Below the pieces are notes generated by a model. The model was not told the origin of the DNA. It did not search any database and was given only the letters and a program-made list of their open reading frames with translations. From Butyrivibrio sp. INlla16 (GTDB lineage Bacteria; Bacillota; Clostridia; Lachnospirales; Lachnospiraceae): a DNA stretch of 64,000 nt. Shown here in pieces: positions 18,228 through 27,005 of this stretch; positions within the stretch are counted from its first letter, which is position 1, and each line of letters begins with the position of its first letter. A program made the translations under genes and the position numbers. The stretch covers positions 27,826 through 91,825 of the forward strand of contig NZ_FMYB01000017.1 of assembly GCF_900104155.1 (NCBI RefSeq), written 5' to 3'.

Positions 18228-18851
18228 GTGTCGTACGGGGTTGTGATTGCTGAAGATTTCAGGATGATCAGAGAGATATTCGAGAGCGCTGTGGATGGCA
18301 TGGAAGGCTATGAAATGCGAGCTTCTTTTGCCACAGCCACAGAAGCACTTGATTTTCTTGAAGCGCATGACGCAGACCTTGTGATACTTGACGTACTGTT
18401 TCCGGGGAGCATGAGCGGGCTTGAGGCTGCAGAGATAATAAAGAAGAAAAAACCGGGTATAAAGATTATCATCGTGACATCCATGCCGGAGCTTTCCTAC
18501 GAAAAGAGAGCTAAGGAAATCGGAGTCGAGAGCTTCTGGCAAAAGGAGGTTCAGGAGCAGCCGATACGCGAGATAATGGAGCGCACGATGAAAGGCGAAT
18601 CCGTCTATCCAAGCAAACATATGGAGGTCACGGTCGGAAACGCGCAGAGCACTGATTTTACTGAGAGAGAAACCGAGATTCTAAGAGAACTTGTGACCGG
18701 TGCCTCTAATAAGGAAATTGCCGAGAAGCTGTGTGTTGAAGCATCCACGGTGAAGATGCATATCTCAAATATGCTGCAGAAGACGGGCTATCACACGAGG
18801 CTGGAGCTCGCGGTTAAGGCAAGAACACTGGGGCTTGTGATTAATGATTAG
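18228..18851 (+). CDS. LuxR/NarL-family response regulator
   Basis: A 207-residue transcription regulator. The receiver domain (1-~120) has the acidic pocket VVIAEDF, phospho-acceptor Asp55 in LVILDVLFPG, and the conserved Lys in SFWQKEV. The LuxR-type helix-turn-helix spans ~145-200 (FTERETEILRELVTGASNKEIAEKL; ASTVKMHISNML). Start is GTG at 18228, with AAGGAGGATT just upstream and only 3 bp from the kinase stop. It is phosphorylated by the kinase at 16974 by family logic. Targets are unknown; the GH2 gene upstream is the nearest candidate. Confidence 0.92.
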   Translation: MSYGVVIAEDFRMIREIFESAVDGMEGYEMRASFATATEALDFLEAHDADLVILDVLFPGSMSGLEAAEIIKKKKPGIKIIIVTSMPELSYEKRAKEIGVESFWQKEVQEQPIREIMERTMKGESVYPSKHMEVTVGNAQSTDFTERETEILRELVTGASNKEIAEKLCVEASTVKMHISNMLQKTGYHTRLELAVKARTLGLVIND

Positions 18852-18861
18852 TGTTTAGGTG

Positions 18862-19012
18862 TGCGGACGCCACCCTTGACAGCGCAAAAAATAACTGCTG
18901 TGGGTGTATCACCGACGGCGAAGAACTCAGGAACAATAGGTTTTTCCGTCGATAGCAGCAGTGTAGCAGTTATTTTTCGTGCCATCAAGGGCAAAGCCGC
19001 TATGCGGTGGCT
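18862..19012. repeat. Structured long-dyad element of ~150 bp
   Basis: Nested inverted repeats occupy the start of the 1.2-kb gene-free gap. GCCACCCTTGA (~18868) pairs with TCAAGGG (~18987) and GGTGGC (~19005); AAAAAATAACTGCT (~18886) pairs with AGCAGTTATTTTT (~18966); CTGCTG pairs with CAGCAG; CGACGG pairs with CCGTCG around a central loop. Two similar 15-mers, GAACTCAGGAACAAT (~18924) and GAATCTAGGAACAAT (~19033), sit inside and just outside it. This could be a miniature mobile element or a folded RNA; no gene is present. Confidence 0.6.
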
Positions 19013-19053
19013 GGGTTATTACCTCCGGCTCAGAATCTAGGAACAATGTGGCG

Positions 19054-19127
19054 CGTGGGGAGGCTATTTGTGTATGTGGAGGCTTTTACGTATATGGAGG
19101 TTTTTCACGTATGTGGAGGCTCTTGAG
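19054..19127. repeat. Short 18-19-bp tandem repeats
   Basis: About four degenerate copies of a unit like TATGTGGAGGCTTTTACG sit head-to-tail between the dyad element and the 53-bp array. Confidence 0.6.
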
Positions 19128-19711
19128 CCAAGATATCTGTGCATTGTGGGATATCTGGGTATGGATTTTTGTTTGTTGTACCAAGATAGAGTGGATATAG
19201 TGAATATCTGGGTATGAGATTGTGCTTGTGATGCCAAGATAGTTGATAAATGGAAGATATCTGGGTATGGATTTTGGCTTGTTAGACCAAGATTGAAGAG
19301 ATATGGCAGATATATGGGTATGAGATTGGGATTATGGTACCAAGATAGTTGAGATATGGCGGATATCTAGGCATGAAGATTGGTCTGTGATACCAAGATA
19401 GTTGATAAATGGAAGATATATGGGTATGGATTTTGGTTTGTTGGACCAAGATAGAGTAGATATTGTGAGTATCTGGGTATGAGATTTGGCTTGTAGTACC
19501 AAGATAGTTGAGATATGTAAGAGATATGGGTACGGATTTTGGTTTTTGAGACCAAGATAGATGAGATATGGCAGATATCTGGGTATGAGGCTGTGCTTGT
19601 GATGCCAAGATAGAAGAGATATAGCGGATATCTGGGCATGAGGGGTAGGCTTTTAATACCAAGATAGATGAGATTCCGTGCTTTTCTTGATGTAGATGTA
19701 GGATTAAGTTG
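19128..19711. repeat. Tandem array of eleven 53-bp dyad units
   Basis: CCAAGAT recurs at 19128, 19181, 19234, 19287, 19340, 19393, 19446, 19499, 19552, 19605 and 19659: spacing 53 bp every time except a final 54. Each unit also holds ATCTGGGTATG, and ATCTGGGTA is an imperfect inverted match to TACCAAGAT, so successive units can form short hairpins. The segment after GGGTATG exists in two versions (GGATTTTGG and GAGATTGTG types) that mostly alternate. No stop-free translation respects the period because 53 is not a multiple of three. The unit equals almost exactly five helical turns. Confidence 0.92.
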
Positions 19712-19718
19712 TCAAGAT

Positions 19719-20060
19719 ATCTGTGAAATAGAGAGATAAGCTGAAAACACAGACGCCGGTTGAGGTAGAATCTGTGGAATAGGGGAAAAGATGAAAACCA
19801 CAGATGAATAGTTGCTGAGGTATCTGTGAAATAGGAAGAAAAGTCGAAAACACAGAAGCCTGTAGCGGCCATATCTGTGGAATAAAGGAAAAAATGAAAA
19901 CCATAGATGAACAGTTGGTAGGATATCTGTGGGATTGAAGGATTAGTGAGAAACACAGATGTTGGTTGAGGTAGAATCTGTGGAATGAAGAAAAAGATGA
20001 AAACCACAGATGAACAGTTGCTAGGGTATCTGTGAAATAAAAGGATAGGTAAAAAGCATA
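19719..20060. repeat. Continuation array of alternating 51/52-bp dyad units
   Basis: ATCTGTG recurs at 19719, 19770, 19822, 19873, 19925, 19976 and 20028, i.e. alternating 51 and 52 bp, giving three 103-bp dimers plus a partial unit. Type A reads TCTGTG...CACAGA and type B TCTGTGG...CCACAGA, each a perfect inverted repeat around a ~20-nt A/G-rich loop. It continues in phase with the 53-bp array: TCAAGAT at 19712 lies 53 bp after the last CCAAGAT. It ends about 30 bp before the next gene. Confidence 0.9.
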
Positions 20061-20085
20061 GGAAAACAGTAAAGAGAGGGGGTAG

Positions 20086-21228
20086 ATGATGACTGGCAGA
20101 TATGAATCCGGAAAAATGACTATATGTTTGATTATTCCAATGACATTGCTGACGGCAGGCTTATTTTCAGGATGCGGACTTAAGGCTAAAAGTGATACTG
20201 AGCCGACACAGACTTTGAATGCGCAGGCTGAGATTGTCAGTACAGCTGCGGGTATAGATGACAAAACTACGGATACAGACGGCAAAAATGCAGGTAAAAA
20301 TGCAGGTAAAAATGGTACCGCTGATATATCTGATGAAAAGGTTCCGAAGACATCTGGGCCGGAAATGAAGAGCACAACTATCTCCGAGGAAGAGATGGAA
20401 GCACTCCTGGATACTGTGATTACAGAAACCGACGCTGATGCCGCGGATGTGCGATGCTGCGCCATTGATGATTTCAACGAAGATGGAAAATACGAGGGCG
20501 TGGTTTATGTTGGCGCAGGACCTGATGATGAATTCGGGTGGTGTGAAGGCGCGGTATACTATGTCAGCGGTGAAAAATGCAAAAAGATATACGATGGAAC
20601 CTTTACCATGACAAATGGCAATGTTTTCAGAGTTGTTGATGCCGGGAACAGGAAATTCATCATCTTTAATGAAGCTTATGTTACGGCTGAGGTGTCTTAT
20701 GTTTATTACATTGATGAGTCAGGACTGAAGGAGTCCAATATTTCAAGGTTTGGCGACATCAATTCTGCGACAGACCTTCAGAACATTCAGATGTCCTTTA
20801 GCACCTATGATGGATTCTGCACTTACACCGAAGGCGAAGAGGACTCCAGCGAGTGGACGGGACATACCTGGAAGCCCTACTATTTCTACTATGACAGTGA
20901 CAAGAAGGATTTCATGGAGTATGGAGGAAAAGAGATAACCGCAAAAGAACTCGAGAAGATAGTGGGCTTTGATCTGGCCTTGGAGATAGAGAAGGAAGGA
21001 TATCAGGTTGATAATATCCTCTATAGGAAAAACGGTATAGTTAACGTTAACTATTCCAAGGAAGAAGAACTGGCCGGCACAATAGATGTTACTTATAAAA
21101 ATGTAACCTATGATGAAAATACCGGTGCCTTTATAGATGCCTGGGATACAGGCGGGGATACCTGGCAGGATTCTGATTTTGGCGGGATTTACATGAACGC
21201 CCTTAATCCTGAGATGGCAGAATATTGA
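20086..21228 (+). CDS. Lipoprotein of unknown function
   Basis: A 380-residue secreted lipoprotein. The signal peptide ends with the lipobox LFSGC (Cys near residue 30). A Thr/Asp/Lys-rich linker follows, with a small repeat (GKNAGKNAGKNG). The mature domain contains a VRCCAIDDFNEDGKYEGVVYVG stretch, which resembles the Asp-rich calcium loops of VCBS/FG-GAP-type repeats, and a second half rich in Tyr and acidic residues. The start is ATG 20086 behind GAGAGGGGGT; ATG 20089 is also possible. The next gene encodes another lipoprotein, 81 bp downstream. No enzyme family is recognised. It begins right after the dyad array, so its promoter must lie in or before the repeats. Confidence 0.8.
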   Translation: MMTGRYESGKMTICLIIPMTLLTAGLFSGCGLKAKSDTEPTQTLNAQAEIVSTAAGIDDKTTDTDGKNAGKNAGKNGTADISDEKVPKTSGPEMKSTTISEEEMEALLDTVITETDADAADVRCCAIDDFNEDGKYEGVVYVGAGPDDEFGWCEGAVYYVSGEKCKKIYDGTFTMTNGNVFRVVDAGNRKFIIFNEAYVTAEVSYVYYIDESGLKESNISRFGDINSATDLQNIQMSFSTYDGFCTYTEGEEDSSEWTGHTWKPYYFYYDSDKKDFMEYGGKEITAKELEKIVGFDLALEIEKEGYQVDNILYRKNGIVNVNYSKEEELAGTIDVTYKNVTYDENTGAFIDAWDTGGDTWQDSDFGGIYMNALNPEMAEY

Positions 21229-21309
21229 TTCTAAAATGACAGAATACTAACCGGGAAAAAGTAATGCAATCATTCAAAGTAATGCAATCATTCACATTCG
21301 GAGGGGGAT

Positions 21310-23187
21310 ATGCGAAAGAGAGCTTTATTAGAACTAAGAAAAATGCTGGCAATTACCATGGCAGCTGCGCTGGTGGTGACAGCCGGATGCGGAAAAGGTG
21401 ATGCAAATTCTTCAGGCGCGGGAGATGCCGGACAGAATGCCGGAGGACTTAAAGCCGGGACGCAGGCTGATAACGGAGACGGATCAGCGGAGGGCAGCGG
21501 AGATAATAATGGCGCGACCGATGAAAACAGCGGCAATAATAGTAATAGCGGCAACAACGAAGACACCAACGATGTTGACCCCGGAGATGTACCAGCTACT
21601 GAAGAACCAAAATCATCTTTCACAGAAGCCGACCTTGATAATCCGATTGACTGCATGTATAAGAGCCATCCGATTGCACTCATGAAGGACACTACCGAGT
21701 ATGGCACCGGAAATTATTACACCATCGAACTCGAGAGAAGTGTGGAGGATAAATATCCCGAGCTTATCAAAATACTTGAGAAATTCGGCGAAGATGGCAA
21801 GAAAGATATCGAAGAGAATCTCACAAAAAGCGCTCCGGAAATAGATGGGATTTTTGAAAGCGGCTGGGGACTGCCGTACGAGTTTGTTCATAATCTCTAT
21901 CCCATCAGGGCAGACGGAAGGGTATTTTCTTTTGTTGTAGAAAACTACACATTTCTTGCGGGCGCCCACGGATACGCGGATTATACGAACTACAACTATG
22001 ATCCGGTCACAGGAAAAGAGATTGCTTTTTCTGACGTAGTTAAGAATACAGATGATCTTCCGGAAATCATCGCAACTGAGATTGAAAAACAAAATGATGA
22101 CTTGCAAGAATATTTTAAAGACTGTCCCGGGGACAGGGAAAACCTGGTTAACGGAATTCCCGACAGACTAAAGGACAATGCGAGAGCTCTTGCGTGGACA
22201 CTTGGCTTCGATGGCATACAGATAAATTTTGAAGACTATGCTATGGGAACTTATGCGGCAGGCGCGCGTGCAGTTTATATCAAGTTCGCTGATTATCCGG
22301 ATGTTTTCACAGACACCTATGATAATTATAAGGATGGAGAAATCCCTGATATTACAAGGATTGCTATGGAACTGAAGGAAGCTGAGATAGAAACAATCGA
22401 TGCTGAGCCCTATATCGAAAATGCAGATAACGACAGCAGCGCAGAGGGTGAAGAGGAAGGCTACGGCGAGGACTGGTGGTATCATGCAGTTGTAAAGAAC
22501 CCCGGCTGGAGCGCGTGGACAGCGGATGGAATCAGCACCAATGCGGGAGAACCTTCGATTGAACTTAGCGAGGTAAAAACAAATTCCACAGACTGGCTTA
22601 ATGAGAATGAGTGGTCCAAGGATACCGGAATACCGCTCCCCGAGAGTTTTCCGTATTCTGATGGAACATACAAGTACAGCGTAGTAAACAATGCGGAAGG
22701 CGGCGAGATGTCGCTCACGGTATTTGACGAGTCGACCTCGACACTAAACGGCAATTATTACTTTGATGAATTCATCAGCCCTCCCAATCAGGGAGAAGGG
22801 ATGTTTGCTGATTTTACGGAGCCGTCTATTCAATATGCGCTGGTAAAAGACAACATACTTTACGTTTCACTCGGTCACAGAACCTATGCGTCAGCCAACC
22901 CGCACAAATCCTACATCGTCGCTATTGATACTGTTTCAGGTGAGACACTCTGGAGAAGTGACGATCAGGTTTGCGGATCCTATAATTTCGTGATTCTGGG
23001 TGACAGCATAGTCTGCGGCTACGGCTTTACCGACGAGCCGGATTATATCTATATCCTGAACAGGAATAACGGCAAAGTGCAAAAGAAAATCAAAGTAAAA
23101 TCAGCGCCATATTACTTTATAGTACAAGAGGAATACCTCTATGTTCTAACCTACAATACAGAATATCTATATAAAATAGTGGACTAA
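21310..23187 (+). CDS. Lipoprotein with DUF3298/RsiV-like and beta-propeller-like domains
   Basis: A 625-residue lipoprotein: signal peptide with VVTAGC lipobox (Cys27), a long Gly/Asn/Asp linker (~30-100), then a DUF4163/DUF3298 (RsiV-like) region at ~115-360 recognisable from AHGYADYTNYNYDPVTGKEIAFSD. The C-terminal ~150 residues resemble PQQ-like beta-propeller blades (VAIDTVSGETLWRSDDQ; IYILNRNNGKVQKKIKV). RsiV of Bacillus binds lysozyme through DUF3298, so an envelope-stress or wall-sensing role is possible, but no sigma factor is adjacent. The ribosome-binding site is GGAGGGGG. A 14-base direct repeat (AGTAATGCAATCATTC) occurs twice just upstream, at ~21260 and ~21278. Confidence 0.82.
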   Translation: MRKRALLELRKMLAITMAAALVVTAGCGKGDANSSGAGDAGQNAGGLKAGTQADNGDGSAEGSGDNNGATDENSGNNSNSGNNEDTNDVDPGDVPATEEPKSSFTEADLDNPIDCMYKSHPIALMKDTTEYGTGNYYTIELERSVEDKYPELIKILEKFGEDGKKDIEENLTKSAPEIDGIFESGWGLPYEFVHNLYPIRADGRVFSFVVENYTFLAGAHGYADYTNYNYDPVTGKEIAFSDVVKNTDDLPEIIATEIEKQNDDLQEYFKDCPGDRENLVNGIPDRLKDNARALAWTLGFDGIQINFEDYAMGTYAAGARAVYIKFADYPDVFTDTYDNYKDGEIPDITRIAMELKEAEIETIDAEPYIENADNDSSAEGEEEGYGEDWWYHAVVKNPGWSAWTADGISTNAGEPSIELSEVKTNSTDWLNENEWSKDTGIPLPESFPYSDGTYKYSVVNNAEGGEMSLTVFDESTSTLNGNYYFDEFISPPNQGEGMFADFTEPSIQYALVKDNILYVSLGHRTYASANPHKSYIVAIDTVSGETLWRSDDQVCGSYNFVILGDSIVCGYGFTDEPDYIYILNRNNGKVQKKIKVKSAPYYFIVQEEYLYVLTYNTEYLYKIVD

Positions 23188-23205
23188 GGATGAATTAATA
23201 TAACG

Positions 23206-23270
23206 GACTCAAATAGCATATACAGCCTTTTCTTCTCGAAAACTGTAAATATATTTGAGTCTGTTTCTTT
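23206..23270 (+). terminator. Probable terminator after the lipoprotein pair
   Basis: GACTCAAATA (23206-23215) pairs with TATTTGAGTC (23252-23261), with an inner TACAG/CTGTA stem, followed by TGTTTCTTT. Confidence 0.7.
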
Positions 23271-23312
23271 ATATTTTTTGATGCATTCGGCAGCATAAAG
23301 TGTTAGTATACT

Positions 23313-24677
23313 ATGGCTATGAAAAATAAAAATATCACATCAGGCTCTATATGGAAGAACATGCTGTCTTTCTTTTTTGCTCTTCTTCTTGGAGCCTTTT
23401 TTCAACAACTTTATAATACTGTGGATGCGATCATTGTCGGAAGAACTGTGGGAAGCGATGCGCTCGGAGCGGTCGGCGGATCCGCAGCGATGGTGGTCAA
23501 CCTTTTTCTGGGCTTTTTCCTTGGGCTGTCTTCAGGAGCTACAGTTGTAATCTCCCAGTTTTACGGGGCAGGTAAGCGCGAAGAGATAGAAAAAGCGGTC
23601 CACACCGCGATTGCCCTCTCTATAGTCGGCGGCGCAATTTTCACCATAATAGGCGTGGCTATATCACCATGGATCATCAGCGCGATGGATACACCGGTAG
23701 AGCAGGCGGAAGCAGCCACAATGTATCTTAGAATCTTCTTCCTTGGAATGATTCCGAACCTCGTCTACAACATGGGCGCCGGAATACTAAGAGCAGTCGG
23801 AGATTCCAGACGACCTCTGATCGTCCTGGTAATAAGCTGCATCGTGAACATCATCCTCGATGTACTCTTCGTGATCGTCCTCGGACTTGGCAGAAGAGGA
23901 GACGTCTACGGAGTGTCAGGTGTTGCGGTTGCAACCATACTCAGCCAGTTTATAAGCGCTGCAATAGTGCTCATTCTCCTTGCTGAGAGCAGCGACAGCT
24001 ACAGACTTGATATCAGGAAAATCCGCTTAGATTTTCCGATGTTATACAAGATTATAAAAATCGGAATACCCGCCGGTTTTCAGACTACGACCTACACACT
24101 GTCTAATACTCTTATTCAGGTATCCATCAACAGTTTGGGCAAAGATGTGGCCTCAGCGTGGGCGGCCTACGGGAAGATTGACGTACTTTTCTGGATGACC
24201 ATCGGATCGCTCGGAACAGTAGCTACCACCTTTGCGGGTCAGAACTACGGTGCGGGAAAATATGACAGAGTGCGAAAGAGCACCAGACAGGCACTGGCAA
24301 TAGCAGCAATCATCACGGTTCCGATGAGTGCTTTCTTTTGTATGTTCGGAGATGTTCTTCTTAAGATATTTGTGGTGAATCAAAACGTAATAAATATCGG
24401 AGTCCAGATGATATTCTACCTCGCTCCGTTTTATATAACATATATCTTTGTTGAGATATTTGCTGGAGTCCTTAGGGGAATGGGAGATGCCTTCGTTCCG
24501 ATGATCATCACCCTGTGCGGAATCTGCATACTCCGCGTACTCTGGATTCTGGTTGTTTTCCCCATGAACCGAACCGTGGAAATGATAGAAATGAGCTATC
24601 GCGTAACCTGGTGCGCCACCTCTCTACTGTTCCTTGCGTATTACCTATTCTTTGTAAAAAAACGCGGCATCAAATGA
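23313..24677 (+). CDS. MATE family efflux transporter
   Basis: A 454-residue multidrug/toxin extrusion-family exporter with twelve membrane helices in two homologous halves. Signatures include FFQQLYNTVDAIIVGRTVG near residue 30, GAGILRAVGDSRRP near 155, and the second-half FAGQNYGAGKYDRVRKSTRQ near 310. It is driven by Na+ or H+ gradients. There is no clear ribosome-binding site before ATG 23313 (or the alternative ATG 23319), which is unusual here and may mean leaderless or weak translation. It stands alone between two terminators. A second MATE gene is at 36349. Substrate unknown. Confidence 0.93.
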   Translation: MAMKNKNITSGSIWKNMLSFFFALLLGAFFQQLYNTVDAIIVGRTVGSDALGAVGGSAAMVVNLFLGFFLGLSSGATVVISQFYGAGKREEIEKAVHTAIALSIVGGAIFTIIGVAISPWIISAMDTPVEQAEAATMYLRIFFLGMIPNLVYNMGAGILRAVGDSRRPLIVLVISCIVNIILDVLFVIVLGLGRRGDVYGVSGVAVATILSQFISAAIVLILLAESSDSYRLDIRKIRLDFPMLYKIIKIGIPAGFQTTTYTLSNTLIQVSINSLGKDVASAWAAYGKIDVLFWMTIGSLGTVATTFAGQNYGAGKYDRVRKSTRQALAIAAIITVPMSAFFCMFGDVLLKIFVVNQNVINIGVQMIFYLAPFYITYIFVEIFAGVLRGMGDAFVPMIITLCGICILRVLWILVVFPMNRTVEMIEMSYRVTWCATSLLFLAYYLFFVKKRGIK

Positions 24678-24696
24678 TAATTCTTGGAAAACCTAA

Positions 24697-24778
24697 GCCC
24701 GAAAAAAATATATGTGTGATTTTTATCGATTATGCTTAAGCAACGAGATAAAAATCACACATATATTTTTGTACGGGC
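24697..24778. terminator. Very long perfect inverted repeat, likely terminator
   Basis: A 24-bp perfect stem joins 24704-24727 (reading AAAAATATATGTGTGA...) and 24747-24770, around a 19-nt loop that itself contains GCTTAAGC. GCCCG (24697) and CGGGC (24774) extend it. It ends in T-runs on both strands and could terminate in both directions. Confidence 0.75.
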
Positions 24779-24890
24779 GTATATTTCTCCAAAAATTTAT
24801 ATTTATTTCACAGGGAGTTAAATTACTTGGAAACTATATCATGGTAGAATAGTGTTATCGGTAATATGTGTGCAGTTCGGGGGAAACACT

Positions 24891-26603
24891 ATGGATAGTG
24901 GACTTGATGTAAAAAGAAAAATACTCATTGTTGAGGATGAACCGATAAATCGGAAAATCCTTGAAAACATAATCAAAAAAGATTATGAAGGCATTTTTGC
25001 CAGGGATGGCGTCGAAGCAATTGAGCTTATAAGGGATAACAGCGATACCCTTTCGCTTGTGCTGCTCGACCTTATGATGCCCGATATGGACGGCTTCGAA
25101 GTGCTTGAATTTATGCGGGAGGACAAAGTATTAAAGCTCATCCCGGTGATAGTATGTACATCCGAAAAACAAGCCGAAATCAAATGCTTTCAGCTTGGAG
25201 CCGCTGATTTCATAACAAAGCCCTATGATCATCCTGCGGTCATAAAAGCCAGAATTGACAGAGCCATCGAATTCAGAGAGGGCAGAGGTCTTATTCATGC
25301 GACCCAGAATGACTCACTGACGGGGCTTCTTACCCATGACTTTTTCATGGAATATTCCCATTTCAGAGATTTGCATTATAACAATCACGACATGGACGCC
25401 ATAGTCCTTAATATCAACAGATTCCACCTGATAAACGAACTACAGGGAAGGCGTGCGGGCGACGACGTCCTTATAAAAATTGCGGACAGTGCAAAGCGCA
25501 TCTCAGAGGAAAAGGGTGGAATCGCAGGAAGAGGCGGAGCTGATGAATTCATGCTCTATCTTCCGAGCGGATCGGATCCGACAGAACTCCTAGGCAAAAT
25601 AGAGGAGGGACTTCAGGACCTGCTCAATAACTCCAGAGTTTACCTCAGGATGGGAGTTTATAAAAAGGTAAACAGAGACCTGTCCGTTGAACACCGCTTT
25701 GACAGAGCGAGAGTAGCCTGCAACAGCATACGCGGTAGTTATAACGAGAAGCTTGCGGTTTATGACGAGGAAATGAATGAAAAGGAGACACTGAATGAGC
25801 GTCTCATTAACGATATGGAGGCCGGGATCGAAGAAGGACAGTTCAAGATTTACTATCAGCCAAAGTATGCAATACAGGGTGAGAGAGATTCCCTGTACAG
25901 CGCAGAGGCTCTGGTACGATGGGAGCATCCGGAACTGGGGCTTCTTAGACCTGACAAATTCATTCCGCTTTTTGAGGAAAACGGACTAATTCACAAACTT
26001 GATCACTATGTTTGGGATGAGGTTTCAAAACAAATCGGTGAATGGATGGTCAAATACGATCTCAAGATTCCCGTATCAGTGAATGTATCCCGAGTTGATA
26101 TCGGAGCGCCGGACCTCGAGGAAGAGATTTTCACTGTGGTCCAGAACAACTGGATATCCCCGGGAATGCTGAACCTCGAGATAACCGAGTCGGCCTACAC
26201 CGAGAACTCGGATCAGATCATAAAGGTTGTGAAGGGACTTCGCGAAAGAGGCTTCGCCATTGAAATGGACGACTTCGGAACAGGTTATTCTTCACTGAAC
26301 ATGATTACTTCGCTCCCTATCGATATCCTGAAGCTCGATATGCAATTTGTTAAAAACATTCATGAGGGCAACAAGGACATGAAGATGGTGGAGCTGATGA
26401 TGGACGTAGCCAGATCCCTCAAGGTCAAGGTTGTCGCCGAGGGCGTCGAGACCAGGGAACAATACGACCTTCTGAAAAAAGCAGGCTGCGATGTAATCCA
26501 GGGCTTCTACTTCTCGATGCCCTGCGCAGGACCTGAATTCGAAAAACTGATCGAGAAGGAAAACGAGGAACTGGCACGCGAAGTTGAAGAAGCACTGGCA
26601 TAG
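24891..26603 (+). CDS. Response regulator with GGDEF-like and EAL domains (cyclic-di-GMP phosphodiesterase)
   Basis: A 570-residue protein. The receiver domain (8-~125) has ILIVEDEP, phospho-acceptor Asp60 in VLLDLMMPDMDG, and Lys in TKPYD. A GGDEF-like domain (~140-300) has a degenerate active site, GRGGADEF, so cyclase activity is unlikely. The EAL domain (~315-560) keeps its catalytic residues: Glu339 in EALVRW, LEITES, DDFGTGYSSL, LKLDMQF, and VVAEGVE. It should hydrolyse cyclic-di-GMP under phosphorylation control. The start is ATG 24891 behind CGGGGGAAAC; an in-frame TTG at 24852 is unsupported. The next three genes encode the other parts of a phosphorelay. Confidence 0.9.
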   Translation: MDSGLDVKRKILIVEDEPINRKILENIIKKDYEGIFARDGVEAIELIRDNSDTLSLVLLDLMMPDMDGFEVLEFMREDKVLKLIPVIVCTSEKQAEIKCFQLGAADFITKPYDHPAVIKARIDRAIEFREGRGLIHATQNDSLTGLLTHDFFMEYSHFRDLHYNNHDMDAIVLNINRFHLINELQGRRAGDDVLIKIADSAKRISEEKGGIAGRGGADEFMLYLPSGSDPTELLGKIEEGLQDLLNNSRVYLRMGVYKKVNRDLSVEHRFDRARVACNSIRGSYNEKLAVYDEEMNEKETLNERLINDMEAGIEEGQFKIYYQPKYAIQGERDSLYSAEALVRWEHPELGLLRPDKFIPLFEENGLIHKLDHYVWDEVSKQIGEWMVKYDLKIPVSVNVSRVDIGAPDLEEEIFTVVQNNWISPGMLNLEITESAYTENSDQIIKVVKGLRERGFAIEMDDFGTGYSSLNMITSLPIDILKLDMQFVKNIHEGNKDMKMVELMMDVARSLKVKVVAEGVETREQYDLLKKAGCDVIQGFYFSMPCAGPEFEKLIEKENEELAREVEEALA

Positions 26604-26613
26604 GAGGTATAAA

Positions 26614-26955
26614 ATGCTAACAATTGACATACTTAACGAGTTTGGAGCCGACACAAAGGAAGGACTTGCAAGATGCCTTGACGATGAGGAATTTTATCTT
26701 GATCTCATCCCTGAAGCACTGGAGCGCGAGCGCTATGAGGAGCTTCAGGAACTTCTGGAAAAAAAGGACATACCGGCAGCCTTCGAGGCAGCTCATGCCC
26801 TTAAGGGGGTACTGGGAAACCTTGCACTTACTCCTATCTATGAGCCTGCAAGTGAGATGACCGAGCTCCTTCGTGCCGGCAAAGACATGGACTACACGGA
26901 ATATATCACAAAAGTTATTGCAGAGAGAGACAGGCTTGCAGAGATGATTGAATAA
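26614..26955 (+). CDS. Hpt-domain histidine phosphotransfer protein
   Basis: A 113-residue stand-alone Hpt protein. The phospho-accepting His61 lies in the canonical AAHALKGVLGNLAL helix. It starts 10 bp after the EAL gene with GGAGGT upstream; an in-frame ATG at 26584 overlaps the preceding gene and is rejected. It probably shuttles phosphate between the hybrid kinase at 27006 and the receivers at 24891 and 30199. Confidence 0.9.
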   Translation: MLTIDILNEFGADTKEGLARCLDDEEFYLDLIPEALERERYEELQELLEKKDIPAAFEAAHALKGVLGNLALTPIYEPASEMTELLRAGKDMDYTEYITKVIAERDRLAEMIE

Positions 26956-27005
26956 ACATAGAGATTCCCGGCGATTGATTCCATGTAGCAAAATGAGGAA
27001 TGCCC

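Noticed and set aside
19282..20007. A 241-codon - strand open frame across the repeat arrays
   Set aside because: The repeat period (53, 51/52 bp) is not a multiple of three, so each unit would be read in a different frame; no ribosome-binding site or domain is seen. The openness comes from the repeat's base composition.
19128..20060. CRISPR array
   Set aside because: Period is right in size, but there are no invariant repeats separated by unique spacers; the whole unit is semi-conserved, and no cas genes are near.
19704..20477. A 257-codon - strand open frame overlapping the array and the lipoprotein gene
   Set aside because: It is antisense to a well-supported lipoprotein with signal peptide and ribosome-binding site, and its other half is repeat sequence.
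24891..26603. Active diguanylate cyclase in the GGDEF domain
   Set aside because: The active-site loop reads GGADEF where RxGGDEF is expected, so the second Gly is replaced; the EAL domain is the intact one.
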